Origin: Paracoccus gahaiensis
GTDB taxonomy: Bacteria > Pseudomonadota > Alphaproteobacteria > Rhodobacterales > Rhodobacteraceae
Direction: 5' to 3'
Assembly: GCF_005048225.1 (NCBI RefSeq)
Contig: NZ_SUNI01000001.1
Coordinates: 310,001 to 374,000, forward strand
DNA: 64,000 bases
The notes under the pieces are model-generated. The model did not search any database. It saw only the letters and a list, made by a program, of their open reading frames with translations, and was not told the origin of the DNA. Every line of letters begins with the position of its first letter. The first letter of the stretch is position 1. This document shows positions 53,878-63,791 of this stretch, piece by piece. The position numbers were made by a program, and so were the translations under genes.

Positions 53878-55479
53878 CTACTTCACCGTGATGCGGCCGT
53901 CGGTATAGGGAGTGTATCCCCCCTCCTGCGCGCCCAGATAGTCGGCCAGGACCTCGGCCAGGTCGGGCCCAAAATCATAGGCATTCTGCCCGTTGCTGGC
54001 AAAGACCGCGTATCCGTCGCCGCCGCCGCGCATGTAGTTGTTGGTGGCCACGCCATAGGTCGCCGCCTCGTCGATGGCCACCCATTCGCCCTCGGCCTGA
54101 ACCATCACCTCGCTGATGCGGGCCCCGGCTTCGGCAGCGGGATCGACCGTGTACTTCAACCCTGCGACCTGGGCGAAACGCCCCGCCTGTTCCTCGTACT
54201 GGCTGGCGCCGTTCTCCAGCGCGGCGATGATGTCGGCCCCGGTCAGCTCGAAGGTGGCCAGCGTGTTCTGGAACGGCAGGACCGTATAGACCTCGCCCAT
54301 CGTCACGTCGCCTTCGTCGATCGAGGCGCGCAGGCCCCCGCCGTTCTGGATGGCGATGGTGACGCCCTGATCGGCCACGCGGTCGACCATGGCATCTGCC
54401 ACCAGGTTGCCCATCTCGCATTCCTGCGCCCGGCAGACCTCGCGCGCGCCCTCGATGGGCGCCGTCGTGCTGGCCACGACCTCCTCGCGCAACGCAGCGA
54501 TGGGCTGGGCCATCTCGGCCACCCGCGCGGCGATCCCCTCGTCCTCGGCCACCGAGGCGTCCAGCAGCACCGGCTGCCCCTCGGCGCTGACCAGCACGCC
54601 CGCATCGTCGAAGGTCAGCGTCAGGTGACCCAGATACTTGCCATAGGCATAGGCCTGCGCCACCGGCACCTCGGTGCCGTCAGGCCCGGCCACCATGGTC
54701 GGATAGGCATCGACCGCCCCCTCCATGTCGCCCAGCAGCGTGTGGGAATGCCCGCCGATGATCGCGTCGATGCCCGCCACTTCGGCGGCCAGCTCCAGAT
54801 CGCGCACATAGCCCACATGGGTCAGCGCGATGACCTTGTCGACACCCTGATCGGCCAGCTCGGCGGCGGCGGCGGCAAGGCTGTCGGCATCGTCCTGGAA
54901 GATCACCGATGGGCCGGGCGACGAGGTCTCGGGCGTGTCCATCGCCAGGGCCGAGACGATGCCGATCCGCGTGTCACCGACCTCCAGCACCGTGTGCTTG
55001 GCAACCTTGTCGGCCAGCACATTGGACTGCGAGACATCGAGGTTGCTGGACAGGATCGGAAACTCGACCCCGTCGGTCAGCACGGCCAGCCCGTCGGGAC
55101 CGTCGTCGAATTCGTGGTTGCCCACCGCCATCGCGTCATAGCCGATGGCCGACATGAACTCGACGACCTCCTCGCCCTTGTAGGTCGTGTAGAACAGCGT
55201 TCCCTGATACTGGTCGCCCGCATCCAGCACGATCACGTTGCCGCCCTCGGCGGTGATCTGGTCGCGCAGCTCGTTGATCTTGGTGGCGATCCGGGCCACC
55301 CCGCCGAAGCACTCGTCGGCGGCCAGCTCCTCCTCGCTGCAGGTGCTGTCATAGGCGTTGATCGGCTCGATCCGGCTGTGCACATCGTTGGTGTGAAGGA
55401 TGTGCAGAACGGTCTCCGCCTGCGCGGTGCCCGCGCACAGCGCAAGGACCGAGGCGGCGGCAAGAAGGCGTCGTGTCAT
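53878..55479 (-). CDS. Periplasmic 5'-nucleotidase / metallophosphatase
   Basis: A 533-aa UshA-like enzyme. A signal peptide (LLAAASVLALCAGTAQA) is followed by a calcineurin-like domain with two-metal ligands in ILHTNDVHSRI, VLDAGDQYQG, VGNHEFDDG and GGHSHT. The C-terminal 5'-nucleotidase domain has AIQNGGGLRASI and the substrate-stacking loop NNYMRGGGDGYAVF. It hydrolyses extracellular nucleotides for phosphate or nucleoside salvage. Two Cys pairs may form disulfides. Single gene. Confidence 0.93.
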   Translation of the reverse strand: MTRRLLAAASVLALCAGTAQAETVLHILHTNDVHSRIEPINAYDSTCSEEELAADECFGGVARIATKINELRDQITAEGGNVIVLDAGDQYQGTLFYTTYKGEEVVEFMSAIGYDAMAVGNHEFDDGPDGLAVLTDGVEFPILSSNLDVSQSNVLADKVAKHTVLEVGDTRIGIVSALAMDTPETSSPGPSVIFQDDADSLAAAAAELADQGVDKVIALTHVGYVRDLELAAEVAGIDAIIGGHSHTLLGDMEGAVDAYPTMVAGPDGTEVPVAQAYAYGKYLGHLTLTFDDAGVLVSAEGQPVLLDASVAEDEGIAARVAEMAQPIAALREEVVASTTAPIEGAREVCRAQECEMGNLVADAMVDRVADQGVTIAIQNGGGLRASIDEGDVTMGEVYTVLPFQNTLATFELTGADIIAALENGASQYEEQAGRFAQVAGLKYTVDPAAEAGARISEVMVQAEGEWVAIDEAATYGVATNNYMRGGGDGYAVFASNGQNAYDFGPDLAEVLADYLGAQEGGYTPYTDGRITVK

Positions 55480-55630
55480 GCGTGATTCCCTGAGATGGCC
55501 TGTCGGTCGGATGACGCAGCTTGGCGCAGCCGCGCCACCGGGTCAAACCGTCATGGCCCTGTCCTAGGGGTCGCGCATGACATCACGATGACGCCTTGAC
55601 CCGATGCCCGAAGGCGCGGCAAATGCCCCC

Positions 55631-55966
55631 ATGCAGATCTACAAGGTTCTCCGCGCGCCCGAATGGGCGCAGATGCAACGCGACGGGCAGACCGCCGGGG
55701 CCCCCGTCGATCTGGCCGACGGCTATGTCCATCTCTCGACAGCCGAACAGCTGCCCGTGACGCTGGAGCGGCATTTCGCGAAGGCCGAGGGGCTGGTCCT
55801 TCTCGCCTGCGCCGCCGAGCGGATGGGTGCGGACCTGCGGTGGGAGCCGTCGCGCGGCGGGGCGCTGTTCCCGCATCTCTACCGTGCGCTGGCGATGTCG
55901 GACGTCCTGTGGTCGCGGCCCCTGCCGCTGCAGGATGGCCGCCACCAGATCGGGGACCTGACATGA
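55631..55966 (+). CDS. DUF952 family protein
   Basis: A 111-aa protein with the start [13 protein letters not shown] and the motifs [20 protein letters not shown] and [17 protein letters not shown] that define DUF952, a fold related to ADP-ribosyltransferase-like RES/KptA proteins. Biochemical role unknown. The ATG at 55631 is taken over the upstream start at 55604. Its stop overlaps the pyrD start (ATGA). Confidence 0.88.
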   Translation: MQIYKVLRAPEWAQMQRDGQTAGAPVDLADGYVHLSTAEQLPVTLERHFAKAEGLVLLACAAERMGADLRWEPSRGGALFPHLYRALAMSDVLWSRPLPLQDGRHQIGDLT

Positions 55967-57021
55967 GCCTGTTGGAAAGCCTCGGCCTCAGGGCGCTGCA
56001 CCGCCTGGACCCCGAACGCGCGCATGACCTGTCGATCCGCGCGCTGGAACGTGGGCTGGCGCCGCTGCATGGGGCGCCGGTCACCTCGGACCGGCTGCGG
56101 CTGTCGCTGGCGGGGCTGGATCTGCCCAATCCGATCGGGCTGGCGGCGGGCTATGACAAGAACGGCCGCGTCATCGCGCCCTTGATGCGCGCGGGCTTCG
56201 GGTTCCTGGAAGTCGGCGCCGCCACCCCGCGCCCCCAGCCCGGCAACCCCAAGCCGCGCCTGTTCCGGCTGACCGGGGATCAGGCGATCATCAACCGCTT
56301 CGGCTTCAACAACGAGGGCGCCGAGGCAGTGGGCCCCCGCCTGGCCGCCCGGCCCAAGGGTATCCCGGTCGGGCTGAACCTTGGCGCCAACAAGGACAGC
56401 ACGGACCGGGCCGAAGATTTCGCGCAGGTCCTGATCCGCGCGGGGGCCTCGGCGGATTTCGTGACCGTCAACGTCTCCTCGCCCAATACCGAGAAGCTGC
56501 GCGACCTGCAGGGCGCTGACGCGCTGGCAGCCCTTCTGGACCGGGTGCTGGCGGCGCGCGACAGCCTGCCCGTCCGCGTGCCGGTCTTCGTCAAGATCGC
56601 CCCGGACCTGACCGATCCCGAGATCGCCCAGATCGCCGCCGTCGCCCGCAACGCGCGCCTCGACGGCATCATCGCCACCAACACGACCCTGTCGCGCGAC
56701 GGCATCACCGGACCGCATGCGGCCGAGACCGGCGGCCTCTCCGGCCGCCCGCTTTTCAAGCGGTCGACCCGCGTGCTGGCGCTGCTGCACCGCGAGACGC
56801 AGGGCAGCATTCCGCTGATCGGCGTGGGCGGCATCTCGGATCCGCAGGATGTCTGGGACAAGCTTGCTGCCGGGGCAAGCGCGGTGCAGGTCTATTCGGC
56901 GATGATCTATCAGGGCCTGTCGGTGGCGCCCCGGCTGGCGCTGGCGCTGGACGAGCGGCTGGCGCGGGACCGCATCAGCCTGCCCGAACTGACCGGCAGC
57001 GATGCCGCGCGCTGGATCTAG
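55963..57021 (+). CDS. pyrD: Dihydroorotate dehydrogenase (quinone)
   Basis: Class 2 DHODH, which oxidises dihydroorotate to orotate with FMN and the quinone pool. It is membrane-associated through its N-terminal helices ([20 protein letters not shown]). [34 protein letters not shown], the Ser-containing [14 protein letters not shown] and [20 protein letters not shown] are typical. 352 aa. Co-translated with DUF952; its stop is shared with cysE via CTAG. Confidence 0.95.
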   Translation: MSLLESLGLRALHRLDPERAHDLSIRALERGLAPLHGAPVTSDRLRLSLAGLDLPNPIGLAAGYDKNGRVIAPLMRAGFGFLEVGAATPRPQPGNPKPRLFRLTGDQAIINRFGFNNEGAEAVGPRLAARPKGIPVGLNLGANKDSTDRAEDFAQVLIRAGASADFVTVNVSSPNTEKLRDLQGADALAALLDRVLAARDSLPVRVPVFVKIAPDLTDPEIAQIAAVARNARLDGIIATNTTLSRDGITGPHAAETGGLSGRPLFKRSTRVLALLHRETQGSIPLIGVGGISDPQDVWDKLAAGASAVQVYSAMIYQGLSVAPRLALALDERLARDRISLPELTGSDAARWI

Positions 57022-57845
57022 GTGTAATCCTCGATCCCCAGCAGCTGGTTCATGCTGTAGGACGGCTCGAGACAACCCGCATCCCCGATCACGCGCGCGG
57101 GCACGCCCGCGACGGTCTTGCAGGACGGCACGTCATGCAGCACCACGGATCCTGCCGCGATCCGCGAGTGGTGGCCGACATGGATGTTGCCCAGCACCTT
57201 CGCTCCCGCGCCGATCAGCACCCCGTCGCCGATCTTGGGATGACGGTCGCCATCCTCCTTGCCGGTGCCGCCAAGCGTCACCGAATGCAGCATCGACACG
57301 TCGTTGCCGACCGTCGCCGTCTCGCCGATGACGATGGAATGGGCATGGTCGATCATCACCCCGGTGCCGATCTTCGCCGCCGGGTGGATGTCCACGCCAA
57401 AGCATTCCGAGCAGCGCATCTGCACGAAATAGGCCATGTCGCGGCGCCCCTGCTGCCACAGCCAATGCGCCATGCGATAGGCCTGCAGCGCCTGGAAGCC
57501 CTTGAAGAACAGCACCGGCTGCAGCAACCTATGCGTGGCCGGGTCGCGGTCATAGACGGCCATCAGATCGGCCCGCGCCGCATCGCCCATCTGCGCGGTG
57601 GTGGCATAGGCCTGATCGGCGATCTCGCGCAGGATCTGCTCGCTCATCTCGCCCGAGGCCAGCTTCAGCGAGAAGCGATAGGCCAGCGCGGCCTCCAGGC
57701 TCTGGTGATGCAGCAGGCCCGCATGGATCAGCGCGCCCAGCAGTGGCTCGCCCGCGACGGCGGCGGAGGCCTCGTCGCGCAACTGCGACCAGATCGCGTC
57801 GCGATCCAGCGCCAGCGGGGTCTTGTCGACATGTTGCATGTTCAT
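57018..57845 (-). CDS. cysE: Serine O-acetyltransferase
   Basis: Makes O-acetylserine, the carbon skeleton for cysteine. A helical N-terminal domain (about 1-140) precedes a left-handed beta-helix of hexapeptide repeats ([36 protein letters not shown]). The catalytic His residues lie in DIHPAAKIG and MIDHAHS. 275 aa from the ATG at 57845; an upstream start at 57887 would add 14 residues. It probably supplies the acceptor for sulfide from the sat-cysC route elsewhere in the window. Confidence 0.94.
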   Translation of the reverse strand: MNMQHVDKTPLALDRDAIWSQLRDEASAAVAGEPLLGALIHAGLLHHQSLEAALAYRFSLKLASGEMSEQILREIADQAYATTAQMGDAARADLMAVYDRDPATHRLLQPVLFFKGFQALQAYRMAHWLWQQGRRDMAYFVQMRCSECFGVDIHPAAKIGTGVMIDHAHSIVIGETATVGNDVSMLHSVTLGGTGKEDGDRHPKIGDGVLIGAGAKVLGNIHVGHHSRIAAGSVVLHDVPSCKTVAGVPARVIGDAGCLEPSYSMNQLLGIEDYT

Positions 57846-57933
57846 CCTGAAGCCCACCCGATCCTTTGGTTCCCTTACATAAACCACATGACGATGCGGT
57901 TAAAGACGGGCGGGCCCAAAACGATCCGCAGCG

Positions 57934-58644
57934 CTAGGTCGGCAGCCGCATCTCCAGCCAATGCACCGCCAGGCGGATGCGCCCGCCGGTCATCGTGCCG
58001 CCTTCGGCGGTCACGATCAGCGGCTCGGTCTGGTAATAGGCCGTCGGACTGCCCAACAGGCCCCGCGCCCAGGACCCCTCCTCCTTGCCCAGACCCTGAC
58101 CGAAGCGGTTCAGCGCCCCCGTGGTGCCAAGCCGCCAGCTGGCCAGCGTGCCGGTCAGGCCGCTGGCCACCCGGCCCACCGCGCCGATGACCAGTGCCCC
58201 CGCCGGGATGAACACATCGGTCGTGACGCTGGCGCCGCCGCCCAGGATCACCTCGCCCTCGGTCATCCCGGCCATCAGCCCCGATCCGCCCGCACCCAGG
58301 CTCAGGGCACCCACGGCCCAGTCCGTGCCGTCGTGGATCGCCTGCAGCCCGCGATCGGCCACGAAGGCCCGCATGCCCGACGCGGGCGGCAGAAAGACCC
58401 ATCCCCCATTCGCCCCCACCGCGATCCGCCCCCCCTGCCCGGACCACACGCCCTGGCCCGAGGCCGGCACGCCCCAGCACTGGCCGTCCAAGACCGCCTC
58501 GGGCGGAACCGCCACCGAGACGCTCTGCAGCACCAGGTTCACCATGCCGTCCAGCCGCATCAGTGCCTCGTTGACGGTGACATGCTTCTGGGCCTGCGCG
58601 GGGGCCAGAAGCGCCATCTGCAGGCGCGTCGTTTCACCGGACAT
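57934..58644 (-). CDS. DUF2793 protein behind the GTA tail gene
   Basis: 236 aa. The N-terminus (RLQMALLAPAQAQKHVTVNEALMRLD) is the DUF2793 signature, followed by a Gly-rich beta domain (VFLPPASGMRAFV, HDGTDW) and a second beta domain. DUF2793 proteins occur as tail or spike accessories in GTA and siphophage clusters. The ATG at 58644 lies inside the 3' end of the g15-like gene (11-base overlap), showing that it is part of the GTA transcript. Function is inferred from context. Confidence 0.85.
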   Translation of the reverse strand: MSGETTRLQMALLAPAQAQKHVTVNEALMRLDGMVNLVLQSVSVAVPPEAVLDGQCWGVPASGQGVWSGQGGRIAVGANGGWVFLPPASGMRAFVADRGLQAIHDGTDWAVGALSLGAGGSGLMAGMTEGEVILGGGASVTTDVFIPAGALVIGAVGRVASGLTGTLASWRLGTTGALNRFGQGLGKEEGSWARGLLGSPTAYYQTEPLIVTAEGGTMTGGRIRLAVHWLEMRLPT

Positions 58645-61600
58645 CGAAATCTCTCCTTGCAAAGGGGCCGCGCCCGAAGGTCTGCGACAATTGGGCCACG
58701 GCGACCGTGATCGGGCCGGGCGGCAGCGACGCCCAGAGGGGTTCGGGCACGCTCCAGTCGGGGCTCGAGGTCTGCACCTCGGCAAGAGTCGCGCCGTCGC
58801 GGATCAGGCGCAGCAGATAGCGTTCGCTCTCCTCGCCCAGGGGAATGTCGGGACCCTCCCAGCCATCCCCCTCGATCCGGCTGCGCCGCACCCAGGTGAC
58901 CTGGCGCCCCTCCATCCGCAGATGGCAGGGTGCATAGGGCCGCAGCCCGATCCCCTGGGCCACGGTCGTCAGGCTGCGATAGCTGGCATCGTCGGGCGCG
59001 CGCAGTGCCGGGCCGACGCGCCAGAACCGCTCCCGCCCCCGGGCCGAGGGCGGCAGGTCCAGCTGCCGGGGCGCGGCATCCAGCAGCACGACCAGACTGC
59101 CCGCGGGCCAGACGGGCGGCATGACCCCATCCGTCCCCGCCTGACCGCGCAGGCGGTGGCTGATCTCCCAGAGATTGGGGGCCACCAGATCGGCGCGGGC
59201 GAACTGCATCACCTCCCAGCCCTCCAGGCTGCCATCGCCGATGGCCAGCGCATTGGCGCCCGACAGCAGCGCGCGCTCGGTCACGGATCGCAGCGGATCG
59301 CCGACCAGCCGCAGCCGCAGGGGCGCACCCCGGTCGATCACCCCGGGCCGGGCGCGGGCCAGCGGGGTCAGCGTCCGCCCGATCAGCGCCCGGCGCTGCA
59401 ACAGGGTGTTCAGCTCGAACCCGCCCTCGGGTTCGGCCGAGCCATAGGCCGCGACCGAGCCCGGCCAGGGATGGGCCGCGACCGCCAGCCAAGGGGCGTG
59501 CGGCACCTCGTCGCCGCGCAGCAGCGGCAGGTCCAGCATCACCGGGAAGACCGGCATCGGTGGCGCATAGCGGCGCATCCCGCCCTGCTCCTGAAAGCTC
59601 AGCCGCGGGGTGTAGAGGCCGGGATCGACCCGTACCGCGTCGATGGTGATGGCGCCCGCCCGCTCGACCCGGTCGATGCGCCAGCGGCGGCTGTCCTGCC
59701 CCGGCATCCGGCTGGTGATCACATCGCCCGGCCCCAGATCGGCGCGCGAGGGCGGCAGGGCGAAGCGCGCCGTGTCCCGGGCCAGCTCGGCCTCGGCGAT
59801 CCAGCGATCGGCGATGGCACGACCCTCGGCGCGCGTCAGCACCATCGCGAACTCGCTCTCGGACACGGCGCGGCGGTCGGCATCGGCCAAGCTCGCCTCG
59901 GCGGTGGCCACCCCGTAATCGCCGCCTGCCGCCACATGGCTCAGCCGCAGCTGGCCCGGCTGCGTGGCCTCGACCTGCCGCACCGTCTCGAAGCCGGTGA
60001 CCTCGTCGGCCAGCGCCAGATCCTCGGGCCCGATCTCGGCCAGGGCCAGCCCGTCGCGCATGACAAAGCGCAGCATGCCGTCCCGCTCGACCGCATCGAA
60101 GCCATGAGCCAGCATCAGCGGCTGCAGCGCCGCCCGGGCCGATTCGGACCCCTGCAGCGCATAGCCGCGGACCACCCCGGACAAGCCCGACACGTCCACA
60201 CGCTCAAGCCCCGCCGCCCGGCAGATGTCGCCGACCACCGCACGCAATGTCACCGCGCCCGCCCGTCCGTTCAGCCAATGCCCGCGCTCCCAGGCCGGGC
60301 CGTCCGACCACAGATCCTCGCGCCCCGGAAAGGCCGGGTAGGGCCGCGCATCCCAGCACCAGACATGCGCGCGGTCCAGATCCAACATCCGCAGACCCTG
60401 CGCACTGACCGGGTTGTTGTCCGGATCGCGCCAATGCGCCATCACCGCCTTGACATAGGCGGCCTGCAGCCCGTCATTGCGCGTGCCGTTCGAATAATAA
60501 GGCAGCATGCTTTCCGAGGACAGCGCGTCCAGGAACTTGTTGGGCTGGTTGGTCGCCTTGTCCAGCGCTGCACAGCCGAACTCGGTGAACCAGATCGGCT
60601 TGGATTCGGGCACCCATGCGGTTGCCTGCGCCTGCCGCACGCCGCCGGGGCGGTCGTAATGCAGGTTCTGCCACCAGCTTTTCAGATCCTTGTAGCGCCA
60701 GACCCAGGCCTCGTCATAGGTCCCGTCGGTGATCGGCGTGCGGATCTGCGCATCGCGGTCGGCCTCGCTGGCATAGAACCAGTCGAACCCCTCGCCCCCC
60801 GCCACATTGGCGCGTAGATAATCGATATTGTCGATCCGCCCCCAGGACGCGTCCAGATGGTCGTCGCCGTCACGCCAGTCCGACAGCGGCATGTAATTGT
60901 CGATGCCGATGAAATCGATGTTCGGGTCCGCCCAGAGCGGGTCGAGGTGGAAGAACAGCTGCCCCTCGCCCGGATGATGCCCGAAATATTCCGACCAGTC
61001 GGCGGCATAGCCGATCTTGACCCCCGGCCCCAGGATCGACCGCACATCCTCCGCCAGCTGGCGCAGGGCGGCCACGGCCGGATAGCTGTTCTGCGGCCCC
61101 CGGATCCGGGTCATCGCGACCATCTCGGACCCGATCAGGAAGGCGTCGCAGCCGCCTGCCGCCGCGCAGAGATGCGCGTAATGCAGGATGAAGCGGCGAT
61201 AGGACCATTCCTCGGGCCCGGCATAGCTGACCTGGTCGCCGCTGCGGATGAAATGCCCGGGCTCGGCGGTGCCGAAGAACGCCGCGACCTGCTGGACCGC
61301 CGCCTCCGTCCCATCCGTCGTCCCCGGGCGCCCCGGCGCCACGCTGGTGGTGATGCGCCCACGCCAGGGCAGCGCCGGCTGTTCCTCGGCCCCATAGGGA
61401 TCGGGCAGCCCGTTGCCCGCCATCTGCTCCATCAGGATGAACGGATAGAAGATCGCCCTCCGCCCCGAGGACGCCAGCGCCCGCAGGCCCTCGATCACCG
61501 ACTGGTCCGAGGGGGTGCCGCCATAGATCGGGCGTCCCTCCTGCCGGGCGACCTCGACGGCCCCGGCACGGGTGATGCCGCCCGCGCGCCACGGCATCTC

Positions 61601-62515
61601 GGCGCCGTCGACCTCGCGGAACTCGACCTTGGGGCGGACCTCGCACTGGCCGATCCGCAGGTCGCTGCCGAACCAGGACACGACCATCGCGACCGAGCCG
61701 ACCCCGGGCAGCTCGCGCCCCAGCACGTCCAGCGAGGCGGCGAAATCCGTGCCGCCCATCGGCGTATTGGTGTTGAAGCTGCGGCTTTCGCCCAGATCGC
61801 CGCTTTCGGTCACTGCGGTCGTGGCCAGGGCATATTCGCCGGTCCCGGGGATCAGCGCCACCGCCCGCACGTCGCGCGACAGCCCGCTGCCGTCGCGGGC
61901 CGGGCAGGTCACCTCGAAGCTCAGCTGCGGCAGCCGGTTGCCCCAGGGCTCCAGGCTCAGGTTCTCCAGCACCACATAGGCGATGCCGCGATAGCTGGGC
62001 GCCGCGTCGCCCTCCAGCGCGGCGATGACCGGGTCGGGCATCTGCGCCTCCTCGCCCAGGTAGATGCGCAGGTTCAGATCCCGCTGCGCGACCTCCTCGC
62101 CATCCGCCCAGATCCGGCCGACCGACAGGACCGGCCCCTCGGCCAGGGCCAGGGCCAGCGACAGGCGATAGCTGATCTGCGTGACCTGCGTGCGCGGCGC
62201 GCCCTTGCCGCCGCCCGCATCCTCGGTGCGGGTGATCTCCTCCAGGGGCGAGGCCCAGATCACGTGGCCCGGCACCCGCATCTGGCCCCAGATGCGCGGC
62301 ACCGCCATGCCCTCGCCGGCGGTCTGGATGCGCAGCCGGTCGATGCGCCCGGTCTCGACCGCCCGCGCCCCGCCGCCCAGCAGGCGCTGGTCGATGGCCC
62401 GACCGACCAGCGCGCCTGCCGCGCGTCCCAGCACGGCGCCCGACAGGCCCAGCACGGCACCGCCGAAGCCCGCCCCAAGCGAGGCCCCCACGGCAGACAG
62501 GACAATCGTGGCCAT
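58634..62515 (-). CDS. GTA tail-tip/host-specificity protein (RcGTA g15-like)
   Basis: 1293 aa, the distal baseplate megatron protein of Rhodobacter-type gene transfer agents. A hydrophobic Gly/Ala-rich N-terminus (LSAVGASLGAGFGGAVLGLS) precedes a beta-rich domain. The TIM-barrel GTA_TIM domain lies at about 440-720 (GCDAFLIGSEM, KIGYAADWSEYFG, IWFTEFGCAALD). It is followed by tail-protein domains with VARQEG- and LPPSARG-type strands. It would contact the recipient cell surface and may cleave glycan, though that activity is inferred. It follows the NlpC/P60 gene by 24 bases and overlaps DUF2793. Confidence 0.93.
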   Translation of the reverse strand: MATIVLSAVGASLGAGFGGAVLGLSGAVLGRAAGALVGRAIDQRLLGGGARAVETGRIDRLRIQTAGEGMAVPRIWGQMRVPGHVIWASPLEEITRTEDAGGGKGAPRTQVTQISYRLSLALALAEGPVLSVGRIWADGEEVAQRDLNLRIYLGEEAQMPDPVIAALEGDAAPSYRGIAYVVLENLSLEPWGNRLPQLSFEVTCPARDGSGLSRDVRAVALIPGTGEYALATTAVTESGDLGESRSFNTNTPMGGTDFAASLDVLGRELPGVGSVAMVVSWFGSDLRIGQCEVRPKVEFREVDGAEMPWRAGGITRAGAVEVARQEGRPIYGGTPSDQSVIEGLRALASSGRRAIFYPFILMEQMAGNGLPDPYGAEEQPALPWRGRITTSVAPGRPGTTDGTEAAVQQVAAFFGTAEPGHFIRSGDQVSYAGPEEWSYRRFILHYAHLCAAAGGCDAFLIGSEMVAMTRIRGPQNSYPAVAALRQLAEDVRSILGPGVKIGYAADWSEYFGHHPGEGQLFFHLDPLWADPNIDFIGIDNYMPLSDWRDGDDHLDASWGRIDNIDYLRANVAGGEGFDWFYASEADRDAQIRTPITDGTYDEAWVWRYKDLKSWWQNLHYDRPGGVRQAQATAWVPESKPIWFTEFGCAALDKATNQPNKFLDALSSESMLPYYSNGTRNDGLQAAYVKAVMAHWRDPDNNPVSAQGLRMLDLDRAHVWCWDARPYPAFPGREDLWSDGPAWERGHWLNGRAGAVTLRAVVGDICRAAGLERVDVSGLSGVVRGYALQGSESARAALQPLMLAHGFDAVERDGMLRFVMRDGLALAEIGPEDLALADEVTGFETVRQVEATQPGQLRLSHVAAGGDYGVATAEASLADADRRAVSESEFAMVLTRAEGRAIADRWIAEAELARDTARFALPPSRADLGPGDVITSRMPGQDSRRWRIDRVERAGAITIDAVRVDPGLYTPRLSFQEQGGMRRYAPPMPVFPVMLDLPLLRGDEVPHAPWLAVAAHPWPGSVAAYGSAEPEGGFELNTLLQRRALIGRTLTPLARARPGVIDRGAPLRLRLVGDPLRSVTERALLSGANALAIGDGSLEGWEVMQFARADLVAPNLWEISHRLRGQAGTDGVMPPVWPAGSLVVLLDAAPRQLDLPPSARGRERFWRVGPALRAPDDASYRSLTTVAQGIGLRPYAPCHLRMEGRQVTWVRRSRIEGDGWEGPDIPLGEESERYLLRLIRDGATLAEVQTSSPDWSVPEPLWASLPPGPITVAVAQLSQTFGRGPFARRDFDVR

Positions 62516-62539
62516 CAGGGCCTCCTTTGTTCGAAATGC

Positions 62540-62968
62540 TCAGGGAAACCGGAACCGCGCCACGATCCGGGATCGCCAGGGCGGGGTCAGCGGACTTTCG
62601 ATGACCCCATGAGAGGTATAGGCATGCAGAAATCGCGCCTCGTCGCCGACCTGGGACAGGATACCCAGATGCTTTGCGATCGCACCGGGCCGCATGCGGA
62701 ACAGCAGCACCTGACCCGGCCCCCAGGCCGCATCCTGGGCCACGGGCCGCAGATGCCGCATCGCCGCGCCCAGCAGCACCTCGGCGCCGCCGCATTCGGC
62801 CCAATCGGCGGTATAGGCGGGGGGCGCCTCGGGCTCGGCCCCGTGGATCTCGCGCCAGACGCCGCGGATCAGGCCCAGGCAATCCGCGCCGCTGCCCCGG
62901 GCGCTGGCCTGATGCACATAGGGCGTGCCCAGCCAGCCGCGGGCCACCGCGACGACCCGCTCATCCAT
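62540..62968 (-). CDS. NlpC/P60 family peptidase of the GTA tail (g14-like)
   Basis: A 142-aa cysteine peptidase domain. The nucleophile is C30 in GSGADCLGL and the base is H100 in GAIAKHLGIL; a polar third residue should follow in the HAYTSHGV strand. In GTA particles this protein sits in the tail hub and is thought to open the recipient's peptidoglycan. Its start overlaps g13 by 8 bases. Confidence 0.92.
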   Translation of the reverse strand: MDERVVAVARGWLGTPYVHQASARGSGADCLGLIRGVWREIHGAEPEAPPAYTADWAECGGAEVLLGAAMRHLRPVAQDAAWGPGQVLLFRMRPGAIAKHLGILSQVGDEARFLHAYTSHGVIESPLTPPWRSRIVARFRFP

Positions 62969-63791
62969 GACGCGTCACCTGCGGCGCCAGCAGCCAATCC
63001 TCGGGAGGCAGATGCGGAAAGCCCCGGAAATTGGCGAAATTGCCGAATTTCAGCCGGCAGGTCCGGGCCGCCTTGTCGCAGCCCGCCGTCAGGCGCAGCT
63101 GATCGCCCGGCGCCGGCAGAAGGCCAAGCGCCGACCACAGCTCGATCACGCGCCGGCCACCGGGACGGGCGCTGTCGTTCTTGATCGCCGCATGCAGCCC
63201 CTCGGCGGCCCCGCTCTGAACCTCCAGCCGGCCATGCTCGAACCAGTTGGCATCGAAGGCGGGAAAGTCGGAAAAGCTGAAGATCCGCCCCTCCTCCAGC
63301 CCCTCGACTGATCGCTCCACCGACAGGCCCGGCGCGTCCAGATCGACCTGGCAGGCCCCGTCGCCCAAGCGCGCCGAACAGCGCGGGTGATAGACCCGGC
63401 CCTGCGGCGCGTTCAGCAGATCGGCCAAGCCCCGCAGTTCCGCCCGGAAGGCGCCGTTGCTGCGCGAGACCTCGCCCAGGGAGCCGCGAAAGACCAGCCG
63501 CCGCTGCGCGACATCGGTCCAGTCGACCTCCCACAGGCGCAGCTCGGCCCCGTCCCACCGACCCGCCATCAGGTCGCGTTCGGTGATGGCATCGTCGCTC
63601 AGCGCACCAATGGCCTCGGAATTGTCGACCGACAGGCCGGTGCCCTGCACCAGCGCCCGGGCCGTCAGGCCCCGGTCGGGGCGGAACGCGATGCCCCCGA
63701 AGGCCAGCGGTGCGTCGTGATCGGTCAGGCCCAGCACCAGCCCGTCGCCGCGTCGCAGGGACCAGGCGCGGGCTATCGTCGTCACGCTCAT
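62961..63791 (-). CDS. DUF2163 baseplate/hub protein of the GTA (g13-like)
   Basis: 276 aa with the DUF2163 pattern: ARAWSLRRGDGLVLGLTDHD at the start, LVFRGSLGEVSRSNGAFRAEL, RVYHPRCSARLGDGACQV and the C-terminal GCDKAARTCRLKFGNFANF, where four Cys are conserved and may bind an iron-sulfur cluster, as proposed for this GTA baseplate protein. The ATG overlaps the stop of the g12-like gene. Confidence 0.92.
   Translation of the reverse strand: MSVTTIARAWSLRRGDGLVLGLTDHDAPLAFGGIAFRPDRGLTARALVQGTGLSVDNSEAIGALSDDAITERDLMAGRWDGAELRLWEVDWTDVAQRRLVFRGSLGEVSRSNGAFRAELRGLADLLNAPQGRVYHPRCSARLGDGACQVDLDAPGLSVERSVEGLEEGRIFSFSDFPAFDANWFEHGRLEVQSGAAEGLHAAIKNDSARPGGRRVIELWSALGLLPAPGDQLRLTAGCDKAARTCRLKFGNFANFRGFPHLPPEDWLLAPQVTRHG

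Noticed and set aside
60857-63184. A 775-codon plus-strand frame opposite the GTA genes
   Set aside because: Antisense to four overlapping GTA genes with intact family motifs.
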